Origin: Isoetes taiwanensis
Taxonomy: Eukaryota > Streptophyta > Lycopodiopsida > Isoetales > Isoetaceae
Reading direction: 5' to 3'
Length of the DNA stretch: 64,000 nt
Assembly: GCA_021234155.1 (NCBI GenBank)
Contig: JAJEKV010000015.1
Coordinates: forward strand, 8,803,046 to 8,867,045
Within the stretch, counting starts at the first letter, position 1. Every line of letters starts with the position of its first letter. Of the stretch, positions 11,021 to 21,538 are shown piece by piece. The position numbers and the translations under genes were made by a program. The notes beneath the pieces were generated by a model. It searched no databases and was not told where the DNA came from. It worked only from the letters and a program-made list of their open reading frames with translations.

Positions 11021-12640
11021 ATAATGTTTTGATCGAATTTTTACTTTTGAGTCCTATCGAATCTATCTGCAACAAAGCTAATAGGAGGCAGTTTAACAGA
11101 TCTAATTCATCACAGATAAACAAAATCGAAACAAAGAGAGTAGAGCCGTTAAATAAAACTTCCGTTCCATCTGCCACCTGCGGCTGCACAACCAACGCCC
11201 CAAGGTATGTATTCGAATTTGGAAACTGACAATGTACGTAAAACAGTTGAAATCAAGATTGTAACTGTTTGCCATCCAGCCTAAAGGAAACTTCAAAGCA
11301 TGAACCAAACATCAAGGGAAATCAGCGAGAAATCAACCAAAGAGCGGCTTCAAGGTCAGTATGTAATTCAGTTGAGCATGATTCGAACTTGGCAGTAGTT
11401 CAGTATCTAAGTTATCATTAGTGACCTTATGCAAATTTGTATGTGGACATTTATTTCTTTTCGGTGTCACCACAGTCAATCCAAACAAGCCACTCTTTCC
11501 CGAAAAGCAAATATCAAGAAGCAACTTCATGTTAGCATTCTATTTCTCATTTTTGAACTTCAAAAAACATGACAATGAACTGCAAGAAAACTGTATGTAA
11601 ATGAAGCCAACGGAGTTATACACTGGAGATTCTGATCAATTTATTGATCCAGTTCATGGAGACAAAAGCTCAGAGTATGTATTTGGCATTTCAAATTGCA
11701 AATATATATAAACCAACAATGACTAAAATCATATATGATTTTGATCCAGTGACCAGACAAATCCAACACAAATCGACAAGATGTGCAATAATACAAAATT
11801 GTCTCGGACACCAACAAAAAAAAGAGGGCGACCGAGGTAAGTACAAATCGTATGTCAATTAGTCATCATTTAATTTTGTACAATACTCAATTATTTATTT
11901 AGCTGCATCAATCTAAATTTTATTAGAGATTGACTTTATTTACATTTTGAACAAGCTAATAATATCAAAGTGACACATTGTTCAAAATGCTATAGAATCC
12001 TTTCTAAATTATCCGAAATGCTAGAAACATTTGATTAGATTCCATAAGATTGTACAACCATTCGCTTGGAATTCCATTAAGACTTGACTCGATTGCCAAA
12101 GCACATTGCCATGTTACGCAAATTCAAATTATGAAAACCTCTAATAACAAATAAAATATACTTAACTGACCTTAGTGTCATTCCTAATAGAACTATATCT
12201 TAGTTGACTTCCTATGGATATCAGCAATGGCTGCATTACCATTCATTCTCGGCATTGATCCCTTAAAATTTTGTAGGCTTCTATACACACTCTTTTGCAT
12301 TATTCAAGAATCCTTTACCATTCTTCTAGATTCCTTAATTTTCTAACTCATTTCCATGGACCATTAACGAACAATATCTTCACCCAAGTTACATTAGCCA
12401 GTCTCCACATATACCACAATTGTTGATTCAGAACTTCGCTTGTTTGACTTTTATTCTGAGCCAAACAATGTCCCCTACTTGGAACTCTCTTACAGTCCTG
12501 TGCTTGCCTGCTAAGCTCCTCTGCCGGCTTTTTGCTGCTAGAAGATATCCACGAACTTCTTCCACTAGTTGTTGCATATTTGCTAACATCTGTTGAGACA
12601 CTTCTACTTTGGAGACAAGGTATTAAGCAGCAAAGGTATT
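11021..12640. other. AT-rich stretch, no gene seen
   Basis: Only short frames. The right part (about 11880-12640) could hold the 3' LTR of the minus-strand Ty3/gypsy element that follows, but no direct-repeat partner was recognised. Confidence 0.4.
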
Positions 12641-12642
12641 TA

Positions 12643-13361
12643 TCATAAGGGGGACATCGGAGATGATTCCTGCGTAGTACTATTATATGCAATTAACTCT
12701 ACGAAGTGAATGTAGTCTCCCCATTTTGATTGTTTATTCCATACATAATTTCTCAATATATGCTCCAATATCCGATTGGTGCGCTCCGTTTGACCGTCTG
12801 TTTGAGGATGATATGACGTACTCATAGACAGCTTGTTCTAAATCATGGTGAAGAGGTCCTTCCAACAGACGCTCATGAACTTCGAGTCCCTATAAAAAAA
12901 TGATTTCTCTTGGCATCCCCTGCAATCAAAAGATCTCCTTTCTGAAGAGCACTATTGTATCTAGGGTTGTATCGATGGTGCCATCTTCGATAATTTGTTG
13001 ACCACTACCATGAAGGCATCATGGCTTCTTGCTATTCCCGGAGTCTCTTTATGAAGTCTATGCTTACCACTTTCCATTTGGCGTTTGGAACAGCCAAAGA
13101 TTACAATGCTCCAGAAATTCGAAGTTGCTCTGCTTTTGTCTGTTGATATATCTAGCACTCCCGGATGTACCTAGCTATCTGCTCCTTCATGCCTAGCCAA
13201 TAATAGCTACTTCTAATCTTAAAGTAGGTTTTCATGAACCTTGCATAGCCGGCAATTGGGCTATTATGTGTGTTGTGGAGGACTAGTTTTCTCACTCCCG
13301 ATGATTCTAATACGCATAATTTATGCTTATGTATATAAAGGATTACTTTCCTTCTTAACAT
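12643..13361 (-). pseudogene. Ty3/gypsy integrase, decayed
   Basis: On the minus strand the zinc-binding N-terminal part reads HNSPIAGYARFMKTYFKIR and YYWLGMKEQIARYIREC (13152-13361), the familiar H..PxxGHxG..KT and YYWPGM signature. The core end reads STSYHPQTDGQTERTNRILE (12760-12825), the highly conserved segment before the catalytic glutamate. Between them (12960-13158) the frame is broken. The enzyme would insert the cDNA into the genome. Several shifts and stops make it non-functional. Confidence 0.85.
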
Positions 13362-13413
13362 GCTTTAAGGTTTCCCTCTTTTTGCTTGTTCTTGCCTCCT
13401 TGGAAAGGCTTAC

Positions 13414-14119
13414 CTATATTTCTTTAAAAATTTTGGCCATTGACATTTCTTTTATTTTCTTGCCAAACTCACTGCTGAATGTTGACATGGTATTGCAATG
13501 CACCATTCTCATGATAGGATGCCTTGACAGTGCATCCGCGACCACATTGACTTTACCTGGTTTGTACGTGATTTCAAAGTCATACTCCTCCAAGAATTCC
13601 ATCCAGCTTCTTGGCCTTAGATTAGGATGCGTTGGGTGAACACATAAGGCTTTGGTGATCAGTGCCCAATTATAACTTCCTTCGCAACAAGTGTTTCAAT
13701 ATATTAAGAGCTCTGAATATTGCTAGAAGCCCTTGCTCATGTTTTGGATAGCAAATCTCTGTGTCATTCATCTTCTGAGAGTCCTATGCCACTACTCTCT
13801 TCTCCAGCATTAAGACTACGTCAGTTGCATTGTTACTTTTGTCTGTTGCCATAAACTTATGAAGTGTCAGTACTAGGACAATTGTAAAGGCTTCCTTTAC
13901 CTTTTCAAATGCCTCTTGGGCCTTCTTATGCCAATGATCTGCCCAATTCTTTATCTTTTTGGCCTTGATAAGGTCCACTAATGGTGTAGCCAGTTTAGCA
14001 AAGTTCTTCACGAATTTCCTATAATAACTTGCTAGGCCCAAGAAACTTCTCACCTCGTGCCATTCCACTATTGCTTGAATCTTCACAGGGTCGGTGGAGA
14101 TGCCCTTCGCTGAAATCAT
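13414..14119 (-). pseudogene. Ty3/gypsy RNase H and RT-connection, decayed
   Basis: The 13784-14119 frame on the minus strand has [19 protein letters not shown], the standard RT thumb/connection motif, then [14 protein letters not shown] and a weakened [13 protein letters not shown], matching the ATDASxxGxGAVL block at the RNase H start with the first D kept. 13414-13602 continues as FLEEYDFEITYKPGKVNVVADALSR, the RNase H end that precedes integrase. Gene order RT-RH-IN is that of Ty3/gypsy. Confidence 0.85.
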
Positions 14120-14600
14120 GTGCCTCCAAATACTCTACCTTGGTTGTTGCAAAGTTACACTTGGACAATTTTGCATAGAGTTGATGCCTCCATAGCTTCT
14201 TGAGAACCCTTCTTAAATGTCTGACATGGTCCTCCAAGGTCTTAGTGTAGATCAATACATCATCAAAGAATATGATGATAAAATCGTCAAGGAACTTACA
14301 AAAGATGTCATTTAGCCTCGTGAAAGTTGTTGGAGCATTGGACAACTCAAATGACATGACTGTGAATTCATAGTAGCCATACCTTGTCCTGCAAGCTATC
14401 TTATGAATATCTTCTTCCTTTATCCTGATCAGGTGATACCCTAACCCCAAGTCTATTTTAGAGAAGATCTTCCTCCTTGAAGCTGATCCATAAGGTTATC
14501 TGCTCTTAGTAAGACATACTTATTCTTGATGGTGTGCTTGTTTAGTTTACAATAATCAATACGCATTCTCAAGTTTCCATTCCTTTTCTTGAGAAATGGA
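14019..14600 (-). pseudogene. Ty3/gypsy reverse transcriptase, decayed
   Basis: The minus-strand frame 14019-14450 reads LGYHLIRIKEEDIHKIACRT, RYGYYEFTVMSFELSNAPTT and FFDDVLIYTKTLEDHVRHL. These match conserved RT blocks; the catalytic FIDD-type box is FFDD and the usual MPFGLxNAP is SFELSNAP, so substitutions have accumulated. The upstream N-terminal palm region is fragmentary. It overlaps the RNase H piece in a shifted frame. Confidence 0.85.
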
Positions 14601-15548
14601 ATGGGTGTCCCAAACAATGAGATACTATATGAACTCTAGGTCCAAGAGTTCTTGCAACTGCTTCTTTAACTTTGCTAGTTCATAATCATCTTGTAAGATA
14701 CCTTATTGGTGGATTTTGTGCCATTTCATGTAAGGAGGAATTTCTTTGATCTCGCCTGGAAACAGAACATGGAACTCTTTTAGCTTTGTTGCTGACCTGG
14801 GCAAGTTGTTTAATGACTTATCCTCCTTTTTCTCCTCTGTATCGGAATCTACAATTTCCAACTTGAAGGTATATTATATGCTACTTGTTCCCTCTTAATG
14901 CAGTTAACTTCTTACTAGACATACATTCCATGATTGGGTAACTTCTTTACCTATTGTTGCTATTGTTTTTCCATTGGGTGTCATTAGTGTTGCCTTATGG
15001 TTCCCAGAATCAATTAGTGCCTTTACCGGAATGAGGTATTTAAGATCATACTTCTCGATGTTCATTATTTTGCTCCCATTCTTATGTTAATACCCCACAA
15101 ATCTATGTCAAAGTTGACTCTTTTTTCCTGCGGTATGCCTGATTGCACTACTTGGCAATACCACTGGCCTAGGTTTTGACTTCAGGGTTTTAAACTTCAA
15201 CATTTCAATCATCCTTGACAAAGCAAAATTGTGGGTTGCTTTCTGTATCTATTAGAACTGTGAAAGACTTCACTTTTACTTTGCCAATGGTGGATATGAC
15301 GTGGTACTGACTTTGGGCATTTAAACAAGGATGTGATATTCGACCTGGATATAGCCGCGTGGTTTCTCGTCATCGTCCTCTGGGAGTGTTTCCCATTCTC
15401 CTAGCTTCGCGAGAGCCGCATTCATGACAAATGGATAGTTGTGCATCTTATGTCCCAGCTGGAAGCATCGAAAACATAATTGTTTATCTATCCACTCCTA
15501 TTTTTTCTCCTCCGACATATACTGAAGGAATTGCTTCACCGCTTTGGA

Positions 15549-16245
15549 CTAGTTGGAAGTTCTTGCTTGTCCTTTGCCTTTGAGATTGGCCTCCTCCTTA
15601 TCCTGTTTCCTGTGATTGCTATTGTAAGGGGCTTTAGCAAGAGCTGAACTGGCTTGTTCCACCTCTAAAATGACAACATCATATGACACTTGTGCATTTG
15701 GAATGTAATGGCGTTTGAACTCCTTGGCGAACTTTCTAAACCTGCAACTATTTCTACTCAATCCATAAGCCTTAGAGTAGCCCTTTCACCATATTCGTGC
15801 TGCTCCTTTTAGGTTAGCTGTAGCTATTATGTCCTTATCCTTATTCCTAATGCCATAACCATTATCATATTCTCGCATTCCGTCCAACATGCCTCTCCTT
15901 TCATACCTGACCTGTTGTTGCCCAAAAATACTCCAGCTTCCGAGTGTTCCATACATTGCTAAGGGGGAGTCTATCTTTTATGGTATTTGGAGCCCTTGTT
16001 AGCCCTATCCCTGTTTTAACTCCTCCTATTGTTTTGTTACTGCTCTGTGTAGCTTTCCCCCCTTCTGGAAGCTTTTCCCCCTTCTTGTGTAGATTCCGAT
16101 ACAATTTTGCTCTGTGTAGCTTTTCCCCCTTCTGTTTCCAAGTCAGCCTGCTTCCATTCCTTTGCTTTTCCTTATCTTTCCTGTATAGGGTTGGTTGAGG
16201 GAATGGGACATTCCGATCCTGAGGAACTCCTGCCCTTTCTGTCAA
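15549..16245 (-). pseudogene. Ty3/gypsy gag region, decayed
   Basis: Minus-strand frames 15549-15761 and 15901-16245 lie 5' of the pol domains in the element's orientation. The first has KFAKEFKRHYIPNAQVSYD, like the gag capsid WxxFxxxFxxxYxP motif, and a basic tail (HRKQDKEEANLKGKGQARTS). A zinc-knuckle remnant may lie around 15430-15480 but is not clear. No PBS or LTR pair was identified, so the element's ends are undefined. Confidence 0.55.
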
Positions 16246-16559
16246 AATGCCTTTATTTCTGAATGTCCGACTGCATCTATGTTAATTTCTTCTTTGGAAA
16301 AGTACATGTTGAACTGTTCAAAAAGGTTAGGTAGTTAGTGTTGTCCTGGTGGGGTCCTATCCTCTTGCGGTCGTCTGTCAGTCTGGACGGTCGTTGTTGC
16401 ACACATTTCATTGTAGCACTTATCGTGAGCTTATTTATTATTGCATTTATTGGTTAATGATATAGTTGTTGTGGCCAAAAATATCGAAAGACATTTATAA
16501 TGCAAAACAAAATATTATATTACATATCTATCTAATACATTATCATATTACAAGATAAG

Positions 16560-17820
16560 AATCATGGTCTATCTTATGGATATCGATATGTGGGATGATC
16601 TTCCAAGAATTTCTTCGCTTGGGTTGCAGCAATGGTGTGTTCCAAGTTCCTGAGGATATCCTCGGAAGAACCTCCTCTGATGGCAGACACAAGTTATTCC
16701 ACCCTCTTGTCTATTGTAAGAGCAGCACTGACTGCTAATCTTCGTTGTCGAAGGTGGGGAATTGCAAAATCAAATGTGTTCAAGGCTAAGGACTGCTTTA
16801 TCAAGATGGCATGGTTAATGTTGTCGGCTAACCTAGCATACCTGCCAAAGCTTGTCAGTGCAATGAGCAAGTAAATGGTCTCCTCTCCATGTGGGATGAA
16901 TGTTTAGTGAATAACTACCACCCTGCCACCGATGAATAGAGGTAGGTAGTCTCTGAGTGCTCCTCCTAGTCGAGGGTCTCCTCGCGCTATGGGATTGTTC
17001 CTATGTCATGATGCGTACTCGTCCAAGTGTACCATCATCATTTCTTCGTGGTCAGCTATGAGTGATCTGAATCTAGTCAGACTAATTGATCTTCCCTTAA
17101 AGTTGGATGATGTTGATGTGAGGAACTAGGTTGAAGCACACTTGTGGCTTTCCCTTGATGCCCATTCTCTCTTGAAGTGCTATGAACTCTTCGTCGGATA
17201 GTGGATCATTTTCCATCATCATGCCTCGAATCCTGCCATAGGCCTCGACACAGTATGACCTGTGTAAGTTTTGGTCTCTCATACGTCGAGCTGGAAGTCA
17301 TGCATCTCCTGGTCAATAAAGTTATCCAACTCCTCTTGTTGATGAAGAAGGTGTAGGAGTTCGTCAACGTGGTCCTCGCTCCCTTCATTTTGAAAGATTC
17401 TTGATGTCATTGAGAAGGTGTTGTTGACCTTGGACAATGATCGGGTCCAAGCTTGTCATGTCTAACCCAACTGGAGGAGCTATCCAGGGTGTATGTAGGT
17501 CTGTGCTGAAGCGGTAGTTCTCTTGGTCTGTTTCCCATTGATCTTCAGCAGGATCTACATCAATCAAGTTTTCGATGTCTTCTTGCTCATCCTCTGATGT
17601 CCCTTTGTTCTGTTGAATAGTCGTACTCTAAGAACATACGATCCTCTGCATGGAGTCTAGAAGTTTCACATTCAATGGTTAGATAAAGGGTTCTCTTATT
17701 ACAATCTGGGCTGTGAACTACAAGAATATGACCAATGCAATTTTTTTTTCCAAATTCTGAGCCACCATAAAGACCACCAGAACTGGTGTCAGCGAATTTT
17801 GCCATAACTTTTGCTCACAA
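16560..17820 (-). pseudogene. Unidentified coding-like stretch (possible gag of another element)
   Basis: Reading the minus strand through frame shifts gives coherent, protein-like text: KFADTSSGGLYGGSEFG (17760-17805), DVDPAEDQWETDQENYRFST (17505-17565), an alpha-helical acidic piece near 17300-17390, DPLSDEEFIALQERMGIKG, and finally ARLADNINHAILIKQSLALN and ILRNLEHTIAATQAKKFLED (16600-16860). The low-entropy helical text resembles a capsid or coiled-coil protein, but I do not recognise the family. It lies upstream (in element sense) of the Ty3/gypsy gag and may be part of a different insertion. Confidence 0.35.
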
Positions 17821-18548
17821 TATTTGTTCGATTTGATTCTTAGCTATTGGGTAGTTCTAGACTATAAGCCAATTTTGTTTGTTCTGGTGCTTCTAGCAAA
17901 AAGTTTTTAGGAATCATCCCATAGTGGTGAACTTGAATCAATTGAGTGTTTAATTCAATTTGAAACACTCAACGATCAAGTGCACTCTTTGCACATGTAG
18001 CTTGAATGCCTAAGTCCTTTGTCATTGGATAGTTTTAACCAAAAGCTTTCCAGAACAATCAATTTAACCATGTGCGACCAATTTGTGGGCAGCCATAGGA
18101 ATTGCCCCATATGGGTGAACTTCGATCATTTGGATTCAATTCTAAGCATCCAATGAACCACAAGTACCAGTGTCAACTTACTTTGATTTTCATGATCTAA
18201 GTACTTGTATATTTATAATTTTACATTCTTAAAGAAAAATGATATGCTCATTATTTTAGAAGGCTCAAGACTAGCGTTGAACCAGAATGGTTGGACAAGA
18301 AGGAGGTGTCTCCTTATATATCTAGGCCGATGGCCAGGATCGCTCCACTCCAATGGATGAGATCATGCCAAGTGTCGCGCATTCTTGTAGGTTATAGAAT
18401 ATTCTAGAACCTCCTGGAAATAACCGCACATATAAAAAAGACGTGAGGGGATGTCTTCAAAAAGTATTGATAGTGCACTTGGCAAATGCGTGTGACTTGC
18501 AATTAGAAGGTTGCAAGTTTGAACCCTGTCTTGTGCAACTATCCTTTT
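17821..18548. other. Intergenic, diverged tandem copies, no gene seen
   Basis: Two loosely similar blocks (about 17915-18000 and 18100-18180) share a phrase containing GGTGAACTT.GATCA.TTG and a following CAAGT.C. No protein match. Confidence 0.3.
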
Positions 18549-18989
18549 GCATCCGTGTAACGACTATCTTTTGTACATACGAGTGTATGCTACGAATATC
18601 CGTAAGAACTACCTTTTGCATCCGTGTGACGACTATCTTTTGTACGTACGAGTGTATGCTACGAATATCCATATGATCGTCACATTTGGCATTCCTCTCT
18701 CTTGGGAGATCTTCTAAGCTTTTGTTCCTCTCGTGCTCGTTCTTGCCCAATAGCCTACTTAATATTTTGCATCCGTGTTACGACTATCTTTTGTACATAC
18801 GAGTGTATGCTACGAATATCCATAAGAACTACCCTTTTTGCATCCGTAGGCGACTATCTTTTTTTTTTTATGCGTCGAGTGTATGCTACGAATATCCGTA
18901 TGATCGTCACATTTGGCATTCCTCTCTCTTGGGAGATCTTATAAGCTTTTGTTCCTCTCGTGCTCATTCTTGCCCAATAGCCTACTTAA
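18549..18989 (+). repeat. Compound tandem repeat: about 69-bp units nested in a 220-bp duplication
   Basis: A phrase starting GCATCCGTGTAACGACTATC recurs at 18549, 18618, 18769 and 18840 (spacings 69, 151, 71). The larger unit, containing two short units plus a tail with TTTGGCATTCCTCTCTCTTG and GCCCAATAGCCTACTTAA, is present twice (18549-18766 and 18769-18989). The open frames over this region simply reflect the repeats. Confidence 0.85.
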
Positions 18990-19467
18990 CATGTTATTTC
19001 CCATCTATCGCTCTTTTGCCATGGCTTGCTTGAAGCAGACCACTTGCAAACGTGATTTTATCAATGTCTATCTCCACGTCACCAAATATATGGAGGCTAA
19101 AGTCCAGGAGAATGATAGTTGGTCAAACCACCTTGCATCTAATTCATCAAGGATCAGGCCATCCTTCTTTCTGTTTATGACTTCTCCTGTGAAGTGGGTC
19201 GAAAACTTGATACGAAGGCCAAAACTCCATGACCATCAAATAAGAAGATGTATACAAGCCATTGTCAAATTGTCCACAAACCCCTGGCGCTCAGATAAAG
19301 CAAGCCATGAACGCGAACTCCATCAAGCTCTTGGACGAGATGGACAAGAACAGACTTTTGGCCATAAACTCCACAACAGACTTTTGGTCATCAAAATAAT
19401 AACAAGTGATGCTGATGAGAATGAGATGGTGGCGACTCACACTACGATTACATTGGAGCACACGGCA
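18990..19467. other. Unannotated stretch hosting the TRIM insertion
   Basis: A 194-codon frame (18913-19497) runs across the repeat tail and this stretch into the TRIM, but its start comes from the tandem repeat and its end from the LTR. The middle part is not recognisable. No supported gene. Confidence 0.4.
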
Positions 19468-19472
19468 ATATC

Positions 19473-19646
19473 TGTTGGAATGTTGGAGTATGTGTAATGG
19501 GCACACATGAAGAATGACTTCGGTGGAGGAGTCGCCGAAAGCCCATCAAAGTCTGCTTCGAGTGGTAGAGTATTTGGCTTGCAAGCAAGAGGTCACGGGT
19601 TCAATCCCACCTGTCCACCCAATCATAGAAAACTCATTTCTCAACA
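19473..19646 (+). repeat. 5' LTR of the TRIM (174 bp)
   Basis: Begins TGTTGGAATGTTGGAGTATG and ends ATTTCTCAACA. It matches LTR2 base for base at both ends and differs by small indels and by lacking one copy of the tRNA-like module. Confidence 0.88.
19550..19619 (+). other. tRNA-like block in LTR1, degraded 5' half
   Basis: The core GAGTGGTAGAGTATTTGGCT and GGTTCAATCCC (B-box type) are present. The A box is damaged (CTGCTTCGAGTGG), and the acceptor stem is lost on the 5' side. It ends CTGTCCACC as in the other copies. Confidence 0.7.
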
Positions 19647-19658
19647 TGGTATCGAGCC
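19647..19658 (+). other. Primer-binding site of the TRIM
   Basis: TGGTATCGAGCC directly follows LTR1. It is the initiator-Met type site TGGTATCAGAGCC with one A missing, consistent with an old element. Confidence 0.75.
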
Positions 19659-19907
19659 ATGGTCCCAAGTAAAGGGTGCTTCACTTTGGATAGTCCCCAA
19701 AGTGGTGTAGGGGTGAGAATGAGTAAAGCTTGGCGATGGAAGCCCAACTCCCACAAAGGTGGACTTGCCCAGGAGGGGAGCATGTGGATTGTGGTGAAGG
19801 CACGAATGGATTGGTGTGCCCATTAAGGGGATGTTGGAATGTTGGAGTATGTGTAATGGACACACATGAAGAATGACTCAGTGGAGGAGTGCCGAAAGCC
19901 CATCAAA

Positions 19908-19982
19908 GGGACGGTAGCTCAGTGGTAGAGTATTTGGCTTGCAAGCAAGAGGTCCTGGGTTCGATCCCCAGCCTGTCCACCC
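19908..19982 (+). other. tRNA-like block, best-preserved copy (LTR2 unit 1)
   Basis: A box TAGCTCAGTGG (19915-19925) and B box GGTTCGATCC (19958-19967) are intact Pol III promoter matches, 32 bases apart. The T arm CTGGG/CCCAG pairs perfectly; the D arm is GCTC/GAGT. The anticodon arm is TTTGG-CTTGCAA-GCAAG with one mismatch; read this way the anticodon is TGC. The D-arm, variable loop and T-arm text most resembles plant tRNA-Cys, but the anticodon is shifted. The acceptor stem is damaged (GGGACGG against CCTGTCC). Not a functional tRNA gene; a tRNA-derived promoter-like module. Confidence 0.72.
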
Positions 19983-20008
19983 AATCATAGTGCCGAAAGC
20001 CCATCAAA

Positions 20009-20081
20009 GGGGCTGTAGCTTCGGTGGTAGAGTATTTGGCTTGCAAGCAAGAGGTCCCAGGTTCGATCCCCACTGTCCACC
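20009..20081 (+). other. tRNA-like block, LTR2 unit 2
   Basis: Second tandem copy, reading GGGGCTGTAGCTTCGGTGG (A box with a small insertion), the same anticodon region TTTGGCTTGCAAGCAAG, and B box GGTTCGATCC (20060-20069). Ends ACTGTCCACC. Confidence 0.7.
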
Positions 20082-20113
20082 CAATCATAGAAAACTCATT
20101 TCTCAACAATATC

Positions 20114-20565
20114 ACCCCGAACTTACTTGGAGGCCCAAAGAATCCACCCAAGAAGAGGAGATACAAAGGAAAAAAAGAGAAGAACGAGAACAGTAGTAGC
20201 AACAATAGCAAAGGCGATGAGGACATCTGGACATAGAAAGAAGATGATAGGACCAAGTCAATAGAATAGTTGAAAAAGATGAAACAAAAATCACGGTGGG
20301 AAGAAGTCGAGGCAACAACAATCAAGTAGTAGAGAAATCCACTACTATAAATCAGCAATAGGACCCCATCCATCCCCACCCCAACAAAAAAAAAAAAAAC
20401 CAAAAAATAACAAACCTAGAAGATAAGGTTGCCTTTAAGGGATGAATTTTAGGCCAATGGCTATATTGTGAACATTTTAAAAATGTTATATAACTCCTAA
20501 GTAGGCTACTATTGGTTTATTTATTTATTTATTTATTCAATTACCAATTGTTTAAGCTCATCATT
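20114..20565. other. Intergenic with simple repeats
   Basis: Purine-rich stretch at 20150-20300, an A run near 20388-20405, and a TTTA microsatellite at about 20516-20536. No gene seen. Confidence 0.5.
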
Positions 20566-20574
20566 TCTTTGGTT

Positions 20575-20581
<7 letters not shown>

Positions 20582-20610
<29 letters not shown>

Positions 20611-21522
20611 AAGAACTGTGTCGACAATATATTAAAAGAATGGTAATGTTACAAAGCAAGTGAGGAGGAAGGAGAACCCCCCCAAAGAGACAAAGGATAC
20701 CTCGACACTCCACAACAATCAGCAACTCTCTTCTGGCCTGGCCGGCCATCACCATCTACCACACCCAAGAAGTCCGCCAAATGGAAAACTTCCGCTCTAC
20801 TAATCCGGGAACACCAAAAGCTTTGAAATAGCTTGTACGGTCGAGTCGAGAGGCTGCGAGGCCAATGAATCCCCGAAAAGATCCACAACCCGCCGCTTCC
20901 AAATCAACCACACCAACCAAACCCGCGCCTGGATGCAAGGCTTGCGCCGCGTCTGTGCCCAAGCACCGAGGATATACATGAAAGCGGCAATTGTTGGCTA
21001 TTCAATCTCACACAAAGCGTAGCCTCACCCAATCCTGGCAACTTTGCAAGTGAGGGCATAAACCGGACAATGCTCCACAGTCTCAATGATGAAGGCCACA
21101 ACAAGGGCAAAGGGGGTCACACCGGCCTAAACTGACTCACAAGGACATTCACCACGATACGGTGATTGCACCACCCCCCGCCAAGCACCTCGAACCTTGA
21201 TTAGGAAGTGAGCTCCATGTCCACGCCCAAACCGAAGCCATCGAGAACCCGAAGCTGCGAGAGACCACTTGCACGAAGAGGCGGTTGTCATGAATAGCCA
21301 ACACCCGGTAACAAGACCGCACAAAACAAGAAGATACAACATCTGGATGAACCTTCCAAACCTGCACCACCACATCACCACCGAGGGACTATAGGTATGT
21401 GTAGCGGAATACTCCCCCAATTGTTCCCGGATAGCCCTGGTCCAGCGTCCCCGGCGGCGAGCTCGAAAGAACTCCCGCGAAGCTAGGCGACCATCCCAAT
21501 ACCAATCCTCCAAGGTGAGCAA
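20582..21522 (-). mobile_element. 5'-truncated LINE 3' end with 16-bp target duplication
   Basis: Perfect 16-base flanks TCTTTGGTTGACTTTT sit at 20566-20581 and 21523-21538, and a poly-T run on the plus strand (the poly-A tail of a minus-strand insertion) starts at 20582. Minus-strand reading includes a cysteine-rich CPCCG..EHC-like stretch (about 21060-21110, zf-RVT type) and VWLIWKRRVVDLFGDSLAS (about 20830-20900), which is the C-terminal end of plant LINE ORF2. No RT domain remains; classic 5' truncation from target-primed reverse transcription. Confidence 0.85.
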
Positions 21523-21538
21523 TCTTTGGTTGACTTTT

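Larger units (their letters stand above)
19832..20108 (+). repeat. 3' LTR of the TRIM (277 bp, internal duplication)
   Basis: Same ends as LTR1. The extra 100 bp or so is a tandem duplication of a unit consisting of GTGCCGAAAGCCCATCAAAG plus the tRNA-like block plus CCAATCATA (19890-19990 and 19990-20090). Confidence 0.88.
19468..20113 (+). mobile_element. TRIM (miniature LTR retrotransposon) with tRNA-like LTRs, complete with TSD
   Basis: All structural marks are visible: 5-bp target duplication ATATC at 19468-19472 and 20109-20113; LTRs of 174 and 277 bp with TG..CA ends; a PBS right after LTR1; a purine tract AAGGGGA (19825-19831) right before LTR2; and a non-coding internal domain of 185 bp. 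It must be moved by enzymes of another element. Each LTR carries a tRNA-like block with Pol III A and B boxes, once in LTR1 and twice in LTR2. Small indels between LTRs indicate age. Analogy: Cassandra TRIMs carry 5S rRNA-derived sequence in their LTRs; a tRNA-like cargo is different. Confidence 0.88.

Noticed and set aside
18549-18989. CRISPR array
   Set aside because: Plant nuclear context, spacers are themselves repeated, and no cas genes; ordinary tandem duplication.
18913-19497. 194-codon protein-coding gene
   Set aside because: Its start lies in a tandem repeat and its end in the TRIM LTR; no conserved motif.
19908-19982. Functional tRNA gene
   Set aside because: The acceptor stem does not pair, the anticodon arm has a mismatch, the block is inside an LTR, and no T-run terminator follows.
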